Assembly (NCBI GenBank): GCA_017654935.2
Contig: CM065689.1
Location: 60,056,520 to 60,120,519, forward strand
Length of the DNA stretch: 64,000 nt
Direction: 5' to 3'
Source of the DNA: Phymorhynchus buccinoides
Lineage: Eukaryota > Mollusca > Gastropoda > Neogastropoda > Raphitomidae
In this document: positions 49,601 through 60,947 of the stretch, one piece after another
Layout: the number at the start of each line of letters is the position of its first letter
Position numbering within the stretch: the stretch's first letter is position 1
Notes under the pieces: generated by a model
Told to the model about the DNA's origin: nothing
The model's input: only the letters and a program-made list of their open reading frames with translations
Databases searched by the model: none
Made by a program: the position numbers and the translations under genes

Positions 49601-50500
49601 TCATTCAACACACCACTGCACCTAAACCAAGATGCCAAGCCCCATCATTCAACACACCACTGCACCTAAAACAAGATGCCAAGCCCCATCATTCAACACA
49701 CCACTGCACCTAAAACAAGATGCCAAGCCCCATCATTCAACACACCACTGCACCTAAAACAAGATGCCAAGCCCCATCATTCAACACACCACTGCACCTA
49801 AAACAAGATGCCAAGCCCCATCATTCAACACACCACTGCACCTAAAACAAGATGCCAAGCCCCATCATTCAACACACCACTGCACCTAAAACAAGATGCC
49901 AAGCCCCATCATTCAACACACCACTGCACCTAAAACAAGATGCCAAGCCCCATCATTCAACACACCACTGCACCTAAACCAAGATGCCAAGCCCCATCAT
50001 TCAACACACCACCACTGCACCTAAAACAAGATGCCAAGCCCCATCATTCAACACACCACCACTGCACCTAAAACAAGATGCCAAGCCCCATCATTCAACA
50101 CAACACCACTGCACCTAAAACAAGATGCCAAGCCCCATCATTCAACACAACACCACTGCACCTAAAACAAGATGCCAAGCCCCATCATTCAACACACCAC
50201 CACTGCACCTAAAACAAGATGCCAAGCCCCATCATTCAACACACACCACTGCACCTAAAACAAGATGCCAAGCCCCATCATTCAACACACCACTGCACCT
50301 AAACCAAGATGCCAAGCCCCATCATTCAACACACCACCACTGCACCTAAACCAAGATGCCAAGCCCCATCATTCAACACACCACTGCACCTAAACCAAGA
50401 TGCCAAGCCCCATCATTCAACACACCACTGCCCCTAAACCAAGCCCCATCATTCAACACAACACTGCACCTAAAACAAGATGCCAAGCCCCATCATTCAA
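46625..50500. repeat. About 44-bp minisatellite, nearly 90 copies, 3.9 kb
   Basis: The unit is CCAAGCCCCATCATTCAACA, then CACCACTGCACCTAAAACAAGATG. It varies by the number of ACC repeats before TGCACC (CACACC, CACACACC, CACAACACC, CACACCACC) and by AAACAAG/AACCAAG and AGATG/AGTTG. It fills most of the SRSF11 intron between the DIRS-like element and the 222-bp exon. The last copies are truncated. Confidence 0.96.
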
Positions 50501-50504
50501 TCCT

Positions 50505-51000
50505 CAGTCAAGCTATCCTCTTTAAAATGTACAGATCACACAATCTAAATGTCATAACCCCATTTATTTCATTATTTATTCAGACTGATTCAGGACTTGA
50601 CAAAGTCTTAGGGCTTTGCTAGCTGTAGTTAGACCGAGGAGACTGGATTATTTAACAAGGAAAATAAAAACAAGATAAGGAGTCCTTGAAATAATGTTCA
50701 TGCAATCTTTGTGTGAATGTTCACAAAACGCTTCCTGGGAAGACATACTGTCAAGTTTTATCTTGATCCATTCAGTAGATCAAGCAGTGACAACTGGAAC
50801 ACCTTTTTTTTCTTTACAGACCACAATCTGATTCTGATATATTCCATTTCAGACAAGACAAAATAAAATCAGCAACACCGTGTTAAAAAAGCGATATTTC
50901 GATTTATTATAAAATCTTTGTCCAGCTAAAACGTTGGCCAACTGAATCTGATACATTCCATTTCAGAAACCAATGGCAGTCAAACAACATGCACACTACA
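50505..51000 (-). other. SRSF11: SRSF11 intron, unremarkable part
   Basis: AT-rich sequence without a recognised element, directly downstream of the 222-bp exon on the minus strand. Confidence 0.4.
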
Positions 51001-51006
51001 ACCCAC

Positions 51007-51228
51007 CTGGGGTCCAATTTAGCCGGGGAGTCCCCCGAGTGTCGCACCCCGTTTCCCTCACGACGCAGGGTGGGGGGCGACAGTGAGCGTGATGACGCCT
51101 TCCTCTCCTTCTTCTTCCTCTCCGCCTCCTTCCCGCCCTTGTCCCGCCGCTCTCTGCCCTTGCCCCGGGAGCGGGAGCGGGAACGTCGCGGGCTGCGGGA
51201 ACGGGACTTCCGCTTCACCCCCTTGCTC
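51007..51228 (-). CDS. SRSF11: SRSF11 RS-domain exon (222 bp)
   Basis: 74 codons from acceptor CACCCGTGCAG to donor ACCCCAG|GTGGGT. The first base completes an Arg codon and the last two open a Ser codon. It encodes SKGVKRKSRSRSPRRSRS and RSRGKGRERRDKGGKE, then AERKKKERKASSRSLSPP and RHSGDSPAKLDP. It combines a compact RS core with a Lys/Arg/Glu linker, as in the RS regions of SRSF11-type proteins. It is strongly GC-rich against its introns. Skipping it would remove 74 residues in frame. Confidence 0.88.
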
Positions 51229-51637
51229 CTGCACGGGTGGAATGCAAGACACTGAGGGTCAGTCATTGGCTTCTTCTTCATTCTTGTCAAGTCAGTGAGA
51301 GACAGAGAGAGAGACACTGGTTGACACTGGTTTAATGTGCAGGCCACCGACCCATAGCACATACCATAACAATTAATAAATGAATAAATGAGTAAATTAA
51401 TAACTAAATAACTAAATGAACAGCTAAATAACTAAATACATACATACACAAATCGATAAGTAGGCAAATAAATGCGCTCATAATTAGTTAAACACTCACA
51501 TAATCATAAACAATTATTAGTGCATAAGCACTAGTATAGAATGATTCACAAATACATTTCTGCAATAAATTTCAAGGCACAGTATAAATACCTCCCCTAG
51601 AGCACGATTCCCAAACATCTGGCACAAAATCAACTCG

Positions 51638-51739
<102 letters not shown>

Positions 51740-51873
51740 TGAATGAATAAATAACTTTTATTTTCTGAGGATAATAGAGTAAGTATAAATACTTTTTTTC
51801 ATCCAGTCCTCAAGGAAAAAAAAAGGAAAAGGAAAAGAAAATCAAAGCAAAGAATTCAATAAATAAGAAAGGC

Positions 51874-51879
<6 letters not shown>

Positions 51880-51909
<30 letters not shown>
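51880..51909. repeat. (GTTA)n microsatellite
   Basis: Seven to eight GTTA copies immediately before the dispersed repeat that starts at about 51912. Confidence 0.9.
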
Positions 51910-51910
<1 letters not shown>

Positions 51911-51911
51911 C

Positions 51912-52720
51912 TGTTATAGTCCCTTCAACAGCTATGGTTATCTCAGGACTGTCACCGCATAAAGTTCTACCACGTATATATCAAAACACAAATCCATAAA
52001 TCTTAACAACATACAAAACCTGCAAACAAAAAATGTAGTACAATTCATAACATGACACTTCCATCATTATACCCTATAGCTCATAAGTCCACACAGTGCT
52101 GGAAACGTGGAGCCACGCTACTCTCATTTATCGGATCCAGGTTAAAAAAACAGTAAAAAAGGATAACAAATACATAGTAAACTAAAATACATAAAAAAGG
52201 CTATATAAGCAAATATGCACTGCAGAATGGACAACAGGTGCCCACTCAAGTGCGCAAGTATCACGCGTGGACGCCAGTGTACAATAAAAAAACAACTGGC
52301 ATGTCATAAATTGTAAAAAGGAAAAACGTGGAAGGGTTTTATCTTGAATGCAGGTGAATAGAAAGAATGCAGGTGAATGGACCAATAAGGCAGAAAAAAG
52401 TAGACGCCAGAAAGCAAAAAGAAGAGAAAAGGCAGAGTCAAAGAGAGTGACAGAGTAGGGGCAGCTACTAGCATAGAACTTCCAGAAGAAGGGGGAACTA
52501 TTTCTGCTGAAAGACCCCCCGGTATCCCCACGGGAGGGCCCTAACCACATAAGCCAGCCTAAGCCATTGCCCGCCTCCTACGACGAGGACGTGTGGTTGG
52601 ACTTTAGGAGGCTGCTGGGCTACTCTCCGTAAGCCCCCCCCCACCATGATAGGTGGAAGCCCGCCGGGGGGGAAGAAAGGCATGCAATGCAAAGAAAACG
52701 AACATACATTATCATCATAA
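51912..52720. repeat. Dispersed repeat, unexpanded copy
   Basis: 51912-52140 matches 21431-21833 but has the CCACACAGTGCTGGAAACGT segment only once. The part around 52372-52437 resembles 2247-2316. A GC-rich stretch (52500-52680) with several C/G runs follows. No intact ORF. Confidence 0.6.
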
Positions 52721-52970
52721 GCAGGCACATTATCAATATAAACAGACCCATAATAAATTCAGCATTATACATAAATACTTAACCAATGGAATGTGGAGGG
52801 ACCGAAAATATGTGAGCATCTAGGAACAAAACAAAAAATAAAGTAAGAAAGCAAAGATAAGAAGAATAGGAGGGAGGGGGGGGGGGTAGAGAAAGAAATA
52901 GTAGAGCGAGACAGCAAAGACATAAACGGAAAGCTGAGGGAGGAGTAAAGGAAGGAGAGAGAGGAAGGAG

Positions 52971-52973
<3 letters not shown>

Positions 52974-53010
<37 letters not shown>

Positions 53011-53018
53011 TGTGTGTG
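52974..53018. repeat. (GA)n(TG)n microsatellite
   Basis: About 17 GA dinucleotides then a few TG dinucleotides. Confidence 0.9.
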
Positions 53019-53184
53019 GTATAGGTAGAGACATCACTAATGCCGTATTATTTCCATGGGAAATGACAGACTTTGAAACACATTTCTTTGCTGAAAGGTA
53101 ACCCTCAAAGCATTTGACAAGGTTGACTTTTAACAATGCTCGTTTATTTTTGGGGTACTTGTCTTCTTTCCTCAAATTTTCTCA

Positions 53185-53437
53185 AGCAGTCGAGGGGTTA
53201 ATAGTGCATTTCAGCAATGACGGCATAAATGCCCGAGTGACTGGGATTCAAATCCCAACCTCATCCGTTCTTTCCAATTTTACAGGAAAAATCGAACTGA
53301 ATGCCAAGTCCTTCAGACAGGGACTTAAAGCAAGTCTGACCTGTGCGCTTTATGCGCGTAAAACAACCCACAGCACAGAAAGGTCGACTGGAGCAAGGTG
53401 ATTCCCGGTGCCAGGCATGAACCAAATTGATAGCTAG
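53185..53437 (+). mobile_element. tRNA-derived SINE, copy 2
   Basis: Same family as 33919-34185: B box GGGATTCAAATCCC, the AAGTCCTTCAGACAGGGACT body segment (compare GAGTCCTTCGGAGAGGGACT), GCTTTATGCGCGTAAAA, and the ACCAAATTGATA end. The A-box region is more decayed. It lies in the SRSF11 intron between the 54-bp and 222-bp exons. Confidence 0.75.
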
Positions 53438-53548
53438 GTTTCCCAAGTCCACCCCACCCCTCTCACCCACACAACCCAAACAAGGATGGTGCAGCAGCCC
53501 AAATTTCACAGAGACGAGTGTTGAGGAGAAAATCCTACCATACCGTAC

Positions 53549-53602
53549 CTGGATCTGGAACGACGCGGGGCATAGGACTTGGGTGGGGTGCGTGAACGAC
53601 GC
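53549..53602 (-). CDS. SRSF11: SRSF11 microexon with the TPPKSY motif (54 bp)
   Basis: Acceptor TCACAACAG, donor GATCCAG|GTACGG. 18 codons' worth, entering with one base and leaving with two. The peptide is RRSRTPPKSYAPRRSRSR. Vertebrate SRSF11 has, from memory, an SKTPPKSYSTARRSRS segment in the middle of its RS region. This is the single best motif for the identification. Confidence 0.88.
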
Positions 53603-53737
53603 CTGTTGTGAGAAAGATAATAGAGTGGTAAACTATGCATTGCTTGTTACCAAGTCTGCATTTTCAGTGAAATCAATAAAACTATCCAACAACAAAAAAC
53701 TCTTACAAAGAAAAATGAAAACAAATAAGCACCTAAC

Positions 53738-53772
53738 ACATGCTCACACACACACACACACACTCACACACA

Positions 53773-53839
<67 letters not shown>

Positions 53840-53914
53840 ACATACATGCACACTCACACACATACACTCACACGCATACACTCACACTCACACGCATACA
53901 CTCACACTCACACA

Positions 53915-53961
<47 letters not shown>

Positions 53962-53988
53962 ACACACTCACACACACACACATACACA
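53738..53988. repeat. (CA)n microsatellite downstream of an SRSF11 donor
   Basis: About 250 bp of CA with CT and TA interruptions. On the minus strand it is a GT-rich tract that starts within ten bases of the donor GTGAGT of exon 53997-54047. Confidence 0.95.
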
Positions 53989-53996
53989 CAACTCAC

Positions 53997-54047
53997 TTTG
54001 AACGAGAGCGTCGCCGGGGTCTGGATGCTGACCTTGACCTTTTACGC
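53997..54047 (-). CDS. SRSF11: SRSF11 microexon (51 bp)
   Basis: Acceptor TTTTTTTTAATAG, donor TCGTTCAAA|GTGAGT. It encodes RKRSRSASRPRRRSRSK in the same phase as the next exon. RS-rich. The donor is immediately followed by GT-rich repeat sequence. Confidence 0.85.
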
Positions 54048-54089
54048 CTATTAAAAAAAATCAGAAAATTATATCCCATTACTTATTTA

Positions 54090-54955
54090 CTGGTCAATAC
54101 AATACAACCCATTACTGGTCAATATATTACAATCCATTACTGGTCAAAATATTACAATCCATTACTGGTCAATACATTACAACCCATTACTGGTCAATAT
54201 ATTACAACCCATTACTGGTCAATATATCACAATCCATTACTGGTCAATACATTACTGGTCAATATATCACAATCCATTACTGGTCAATACAATACAATCC
54301 ATTACTGGTCAATATATTACAATCCATTACTGGTCAATACATTACAATCCATTACTGGTCAATACATTACAATCCATTACTGGTCAATACATTACAATCC
54401 ATTACTGGTCAATATATTACAATCCATTACTGGTCAATATATTACAATCCATTACTGGTCAATACATTACAATCCATTACTGGTCAATATATTACAATCC
54501 ATTACTGGTCAATATATTACAATCCATTACTGGTCAATACATTACAATCCATTACTGGTCAATATATTACAATCCATTACTGGTCAATATATTACAATCC
54601 ATTACTGGTCAATATATTACAATCCATTACTGGTCAATATATTACAATCCATTACTGGTCAATATATTACAATCCATTACTGGTCAATATATTACAATCC
54701 ATTACTGGTCAATACATTACAATCCATTACTGGTCAATACATTACAATCCATTACTGGTCAATACATTACAATCCATTACTGGTCAATACATTACAATCC
54801 ATTACTGGTCAATATATCACAATCCATTACTGGTCAATATATCACAATCCATTACTGGTCAATATATCACAATCCATTACTGGTCAATATATCACAATCC
54901 ATTACTGGTCAATACATTACAATCCATTACTGGTCAATACATTACAATCCATTAC
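54090..54955. repeat. 25-bp minisatellite, about 34 copies
   Basis: The unit is ATTACTGGTCAATATATTAC then AATCC, with variants AATACATTAC, AATATATCAC and AACCC. It lies directly upstream of the 51-bp SRSF11 exon, about 40 bases from its acceptor. Confidence 0.96.
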
Positions 54956-55084
54956 TTGCTCTGATTGTTTTCTTTTCCAATGCCCATGGTGAAACAAAGC
55001 AATGCCAATCATCACCCAGTGTCTTTTGGCAGTAAGCCATACATTGGAACAGTGGAGGCAAAGTCAAACATTGCTTCACAATTC

Positions 55085-55528
55085 AATGCCTTCAGATGCA
55101 GGGCCCTGTGTGTACTACACCAATGACTGTGCCTTCTTCTTCTTCTTCTCTGCAGTGTGTGGCCACAATCAACACTCATTACTATGCATACATTAACCCC
55201 TTCAGATGCAGGCCCTGTGTGTACTACACCAATGACTGTGCCTTCTTCTTCTTCTTCTCTGCAGTGTGTGGCCACAATCAACACTCATTACTATGCATAC
55301 ATTAACCCCTTCAGATGCAGGCCCTGTGTGTACTACACCAATGACTGTGCCTTCTTCTTCTCTGCAGTGTGTGGCCACAATCAACACTCATTACTATGCA
55401 TACATTAACCCCTTCAGATGCAGGGCCCTGTGTGTACTACACCAATGACTGTGCCTTCTTCTTCTTCTCTGCAGTGTGTGGCCACAATCAACACTCATTA
55501 CTATGCATACATTAACCCCTTCAGTGCT
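55085..55528. repeat. About 100-110-bp tandem repeat, 4-5 copies
   Basis: The unit runs from CCTTCAGATGCAGGGCCCTG through GTGTACTACACCAATGACTG and a CTT-repeat to TCTGCAGTGTGTGGCCACAA and CATACATTAACCC. Copies differ mainly in the number of CTT triplets. On the plus strand each unit contains a CT-rich tract followed by CTGCAG, which resembles a 3' splice site, but no matching exon follows. Confidence 0.93.
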
Positions 55529-55530
55529 GC

Positions 55531-56336
55531 CTATTACAGTGTTGATTCCAGACTTTTAGAAAAGGGGGTCCAAGGACCCCTAAAGATGAAAAAAGAGGGT
55601 CCTAGGGACTCTTCATGGTCAAAAAATGGGGTCCCAGAAGACAATCAGATTTTATGAGATATCTCCCCATGCATAATTTAAATATACAAATCAAGCACCT
55701 CATGCCGTCGTCTCGATTTTCTAACCACGGCCATTTTGTAAGCCAGCTTTTCTGAAACGCTCTTGTTTTGATGTATCACCACTGGCACTGGTTTTCTTTT
55801 GAACCTCCTCATGATCATCGCCACCTGCGGCACTTGACAGCTCAGTCACAGAAACATCGCCGTCGGCAATCTCAAGTTCGTCGTCATTTGGAATTGCATT
55901 GGATGTTGGTCCCGAATCTTCCGTTACTGCAGCCGTATCTTCTTTCACAATAGATGCTTGGCCAGATTCTTCCGAGTCAGACACTTTAGGTGTTTTGGAC
56001 GACTTGAAGGCAAAATCAGTGTTGACGTTCGCTTCATGATTGCCACTCTACTCCATCTTGACACTCGGACAAACTACGATCAGAAGACTCAACTCGTGAT
56101 TGGCTAAACTAAAGCATTGACGTCCAATAGCACGAAAGAGAATTACTCATTTCCCGCTTACTGGCTATACGCAAAGTAGCAGTGCAATTTTGTAATGTCG
56201 CATTGGTGGCTTAAAAACGCGTCCAAAGTTTTTGCTTAGGGTCACAGGGGACGCACCGGCTTTTTATTTAGGCGTCATCACCGTAAATTCCGCGCGATTT
56301 CACCCAGGACGCGCTCTAGAATCAACACTGCTATTA
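55531..56336 (-). mobile_element. DNA transposon, 794 bp, CAGTG termini, 6-bp target duplication
   Basis: The element proper is 55537-56330. The left end reads CAGTGTTGATTCCAGA, and the right end, reverse-complemented, reads CAGTGTTGATTCTAGA (15 of 16 identical). CTATTA is present directly outside both ends (55531-55536 and 56331-56336), so it is the target duplication. CAGTG termini resemble hAT elements, but hAT normally makes 8-bp duplications, so I leave the superfamily open. It contains a minus-strand ORF (55721-56056) and is inserted at the end of the 55.1-55.5-kb array. Confidence 0.82.
55721..56056 (-). pseudogene. Interrupted ORF of the CAGTG-ended transposon
   Basis: From an ATG at 56056, the second codon GAG is followed directly by TAG, and then the frame is open for about 109 codons to 55721. 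The open part includes FAFKSSKTPKVSDSEESG and a Glu/Asp/Ser-rich stretch, ending QERFRKAGLQNGRG. Composition is acidic and disordered. It may be the first exon of a transposase gene or an accessory protein. The early stop suggests inactivation, or that an in-frame non-ATG start is used. No catalytic motif is present in this copy. Confidence 0.55.
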
Positions 56337-56431
56337 GTTGCACATGCGCTGCCGGTTTGTCGCGCAATTTTTGGACGCGGCAAAATGGCTACTTAGTGCC
56401 GACGTATCACGGTATACATACATCGGTGGCA

Positions 56432-59400
56432 AGTACTGAAGCATTATAGAGGACATTATATATATATATGTCATAAGCACTGAAGCATTATAGAGGACAT
56501 TATATATATATATGTCATAAGCACTGAAGCATTATAGAGGACATTATATATATATATGTCATAAGCACTGAAGCATTATAGAGGACATTATATATATATA
56601 TGTCATAAGCACTGAAGCATTATAGAGGACATTATATATATATATGTCATAAGCACTGAAGCATTATAGAGGACATTATATATATATATGTCATAAGTAC
56701 TGAAGCATTATAGAGGACATTATATATATATATGTCATAAGTACTGAAGCATTATAGAGGACATTATATATATATATGTCATAAGTACTGAAGTTATAGA
56801 GGACATTATATATATATATGTCATAAGTACTGAAGTTATAGAGGACATTATATATATATATGTCATAAGCACTGAAGTTATAGAGGACATTATATATATA
56901 TATGTCATAAGCACTGAAGTTATAGAGGACATTATATATATATATGTCATAAGCACTGAAGCATTATAGAGGACATTATATATATATATGTCATAAGCAC
57001 TGAAGCATTATAGAGGACATTATATATATATATGTCATAAGCACTGAAGCATTATAGAGGACATTATATATATATATGTCATAAGCACTGAAGCATTATA
57101 GAGGACATTATATATATATATGTCATAAGTACTGAAGCATTATAGAGGACATTATATATATATATGTCATAAGCACTGAAGTTATAGAGGACATTATATA
57201 TATATATGTCATAAGCACTGAAGCATTATAGAGGACATTATATATATATATGTCATAAGCACTGAAGCATTATAGAGGACATTATATATATATATGTCAT
57301 AAGCACTGAAGCATTATAGAGGACATTATATATATATATGTCATAAGTACTGAAGCATTATAGAGGACATTATATATATATATGTCATAAGTACTGAAGC
57401 ATTATAGAGGACATTATATATATATATGTCATAAGTACTGAAGCATTATAGAGGACATTATATATATATATGTCATAAGCACTGAAGCATTATAGAGGAC
57501 ATTATATATATATATGTCATAAGCACTGAAGCATTATAGAGGACATTATATATATATATGTCATAAGCACTGAAGCATTATAGAGGACTGAAGTACTGAA
57601 GTTATAGAGGACATTATATATATATATGTCATAAGCACTGAAGTTATAGAGGACATTATATATATATATGTCATAAGCACTGAAGCATTATAGAGGACAT
57701 TATATATATATATGTCATAAGCACTGAAGTTATAGAGGACATTATATATATATATGTCATAAGCACTGAAGTTATAGAGGACATTATATATATATATGTC
57801 ATAAGTACTGAAGTTATAGAGGACATTATATATATATATGTCATAAGTACTGAAGTTATAGAGGACATTATATATATATATGTCATAAGCACTGAAGTTA
57901 TAGAGGACATTATATATATATATGTCATAAGCACTGAAGTTATAGAGGACATTATATATATATATGTCATAAGCACTGAAGTTATAGAGGACATTATATA
58001 TATATATGTCATAAGTACTGAAGCATTATAGAGGACATTATATATATATATGTCATAAGCACTGAAGTTATAGAGGACATTATATATATATATGTCATAA
58101 GTACTGAAGCATTATAGAGGACATTATATATATATATGTCATAAGCACTGAAGTTATAGAGGACATTATATATATATATGTCATAAGTACTGAAGCATTA
58201 TAGAGGACATTATATATATATATGTCATAAGCACTGAAGTTATAGAGGACATTATATATATATATGTCATAAGCACTGAAGTTATAGAGGACATTATATA
58301 TATATATGTCATAAGCACTGAAGTTATAGAGGACATTATATATATATATGTCATAAGCACTGAAGCATTATAGAGGACATTATATATATATATGTCATAA
58401 GTACTGAAGTTATAGAGGACATTATATATATATATGTCATAAGTACTGAAGTTATAGAGGACATTATATATATATATGTCATAAGTACTGAAGTTATAGA
58501 GGACATTATATATATATATGTCATAAGTACTGAAGTTATAGAGGACATTATATATATATATGTCATAAGCACTGAAGTTATAGAGGACATTATATATATA
58601 TATGTCATAAGCACTGAAGTTATAGAGGACATTATATATATATATGTCATAAGCACTGAAGTTATAGAGGACATTATATATATATATGTCATAAGTACTG
58701 AAGTTATAGAGGACATTATATATATATATGTCATAAGTACTGAAGTTATAGAGGACATTATATATATATATGTCATAAGTACTGAAGTTATAGAGGACAT
58801 TATATATATATATGTCATAAGCACTGAAGCATTATAGAGGACATTATATATATATATGTCATAAGTACTGAAGCATTATAGAGGACATTATATATATATA
58901 TGTCATAAGTACTGAAGTTATAGAGGACATTATATATATATATGTCATAAGTACTGAAGTTATAGAGGACATTATATATATATATGTCATAAGTACTGAA
59001 GTTATAGAGGACATTATATATATATATGTCATAAGTACTGAAGCATTATAGAGGACATTATATATATATATGTCATAAGTACTGAAGCATTATAGAGGAC
59101 ATTATATATATATATGTCATAAGTACTGAAGCATTATAGAGGACATTATATATATATATGTCATAAGTACTGAAGCATTATAGAGGACATTATATATATA
59201 TATGTCATAAGCACTGAAGTTATAGAGGACATTATATATATATATGTCATAAGTACTGAAGCATTATAGAGGACATTATATATATATATGTCATAAGTAC
59301 TGAATTATAGAGGACATTATATATATATATGTCATAAGCACTGAAGTTATAGAGGACATTATATATATATATGTCATAAGTACTGAAGCATTATAGAGGA

Positions 59401-59690
59401 CATTATATATATATATGTCATAAGTACTGAAGTTATAGAGGACATTATATATATATATGTCATAAGCACTGAAGCATTATAGAGGACATTATATATATAT
59501 ATGTCATAAGCACTGAAGCATTATAGAGGACATTATATATATATATGTCATAAGCACTGAAGTTATAGAGGACATTATATATATATATGTCATAAGCACT
59601 GAAGCATTATAGAGGACATTATATATATATATGTCATAAGTACTGAAGTTATAGAGGACATTATATATATATATGTCATAAGCACTGAAG
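56432..59690. repeat. 42/44-bp AT-rich minisatellite, about 77 copies, 3.3 kb
   Basis: The unit is TTATAGAGGACATTATATAT then ATATATGTCATAAGCACTGAAGCA. It exists in 44-bp (GAAGCATTATAG) and 42-bp (GAAGTTATAG) forms, each with GCACTG or GTACTG. Each unit contains GACAT-(TA)n-ATGTC, a perfect inverted repeat. Minus-strand MTYIYIMSSITSVL-type ORFs arise only where the shorter form repeats. It is in the SRSF11 intron upstream of the 51-bp exon. Confidence 0.97.
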
Positions 59691-59758
59691 AGGTTAGGCA
59701 GTCTAATATTAACATAGCACAATTTTTTTTAAGACTGCTAGGCTACTTTGGCAATGGG

Positions 59759-60017
59759 TTAACCCTTTCAACGCCACAGTCGTCGCTTGGCACCACACTG
59801 ATTGAACACCCATGTAACTAAAAAAGCATTTAATCTTAGTCCATTATCCAAAACCATTTGTTCTTAAATTTGGGAGTATGGGAATTGGGATAGGCCTAAT
59901 GTCATACATGCTGTACAGGATTTCCCAGCATTGCAAACGCCATCTTTTGTATTCCAGGGTCAGGGTCAGTTTGTCAGAATTATTCAGCTAAACATTGGCT
60001 GGCGTTGAAAGGGTTAA
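59759..60017. mobile_element. piggyBac-like MITE, 259 bp with TTAA ends
   Basis: The left end is TTAACCCTTTCAACGCCA and the right end is its exact reverse complement TGGCGTTGAAAGGGTTAA. TTAA target plus CCCTTT-type termini are typical of piggyBac-derived MITEs. No ORF inside. Confidence 0.75.
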
Positions 60018-60173
60018 GTCTATAAAAATGTGATGCTTGTCCATATAAAAAAAATTGCAGAGAAAGATTGACAGACACACAGACAGACAGAAAGACAAAA
60101 TGAGAAAACATTTACACACAAAATGCAGCAAATATGGGCTCCATAGCTCACAAACTTGGAAAAACTCAGCTTA

Positions 60174-60342
60174 TTAACCGCTTCCCTGCCTGTCTACTAG
60201 GGGGTGTGAGATGTCATTGATGATGTCATAACTTTTGATGTCAGAGGCCAATTTTTCAGATTGAGTCTAACAGGTCTGGTTTTCATGTCATAGTAATACA
60301 GAAGACAGTTTCTGGAATCTTCTCCCGAAGTGAAGGGGTTAA
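60174..60342. mobile_element. Second TTAA-flanked MITE, 169 bp
   Basis: The left end is TTAACCGCTTCCCTGCC and the right end, reverse-complemented, is TTAACCCCTTCACTTCGG. This is a looser inverted repeat than the neighbouring element, so probably older or of a different family. Confidence 0.5.
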
Positions 60343-60730
60343 TCAAGAAACCCACGCTTCTTCAGAAGACAATCAAGGATACTATTCACACACAATGCAT
60401 AGCAAGCTTAAATCTCAGCATGTGAACAAATGGTTCTCAGTGACATTATTAAAATACCTAAAGGTTTCTTTTCTCTGCATCTACCTCATGCATTGCACAG
60501 ATGCATAACGCTTGTTATGACTAAAAAACATGGTCATATCTGTTTGACAACAAACCATGAAGAAGAAAAGGTAATAGAGAAAACTAAATCATTCCATATT
60601 AAAATAATACAAAGTAAGCTTCTACTCTTAGAGGGTGGGAAAAAAGCACAAGAGTCATACGAGTACAAAGAAATCTGCCGTCTGACCAAGCCAAGGGCAA
60701 AATGCTGGCGTCCCTCCAGATGCCAAATGC

Positions 60731-60866
60731 CTTTAAAGACCCCCCACATCACGGCTCACATTCACTCTTATGCTAGGAAGATTTCTCAAGATTTCTTACC
60801 AGCTATAAGAGGGAAAACATGTGAAAACGGTGATTTTGACACGTGACATGGGGGGTCTTTAAACAA
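60731..60866. mobile_element. Short foldback element with TTTAAAGACCCCCC arms
   Basis: The left arm is CTTTAAAGACCCCCCACATCACG and the right arm is CACGTGACATGGGGGGTCTTTAAA. The arms pair over about 22 bases with one or two mismatches. The internal spacer is about 85 bp. Confidence 0.6.
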
Positions 60867-60947
60867 TTAGTAATCTTTGAATTAGAAAAGGGGGAAAAAT
60901 ATATATAGGGATAAATCCAAAAGATAAGCCAGCTAGAAAAGTAGCGG

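Noticed and set aside
46451..50622. Many plus-strand MPSPIIQH-type ORFs
   Set aside because: Translation of the 44-bp minisatellite, broken by its length variants.
53427..54992. 521-codon plus-strand ORF
   Set aside because: It runs through a SINE edge, the antisense of two SRSF11 exons, a CA microsatellite and the 25-bp array. The minus-strand exons explain the only complex parts.
60430..60846. 138-codon plus-strand ORF
   Set aside because: Ends inside a foldback element, has no recognisable motif and no splice or conservation support.
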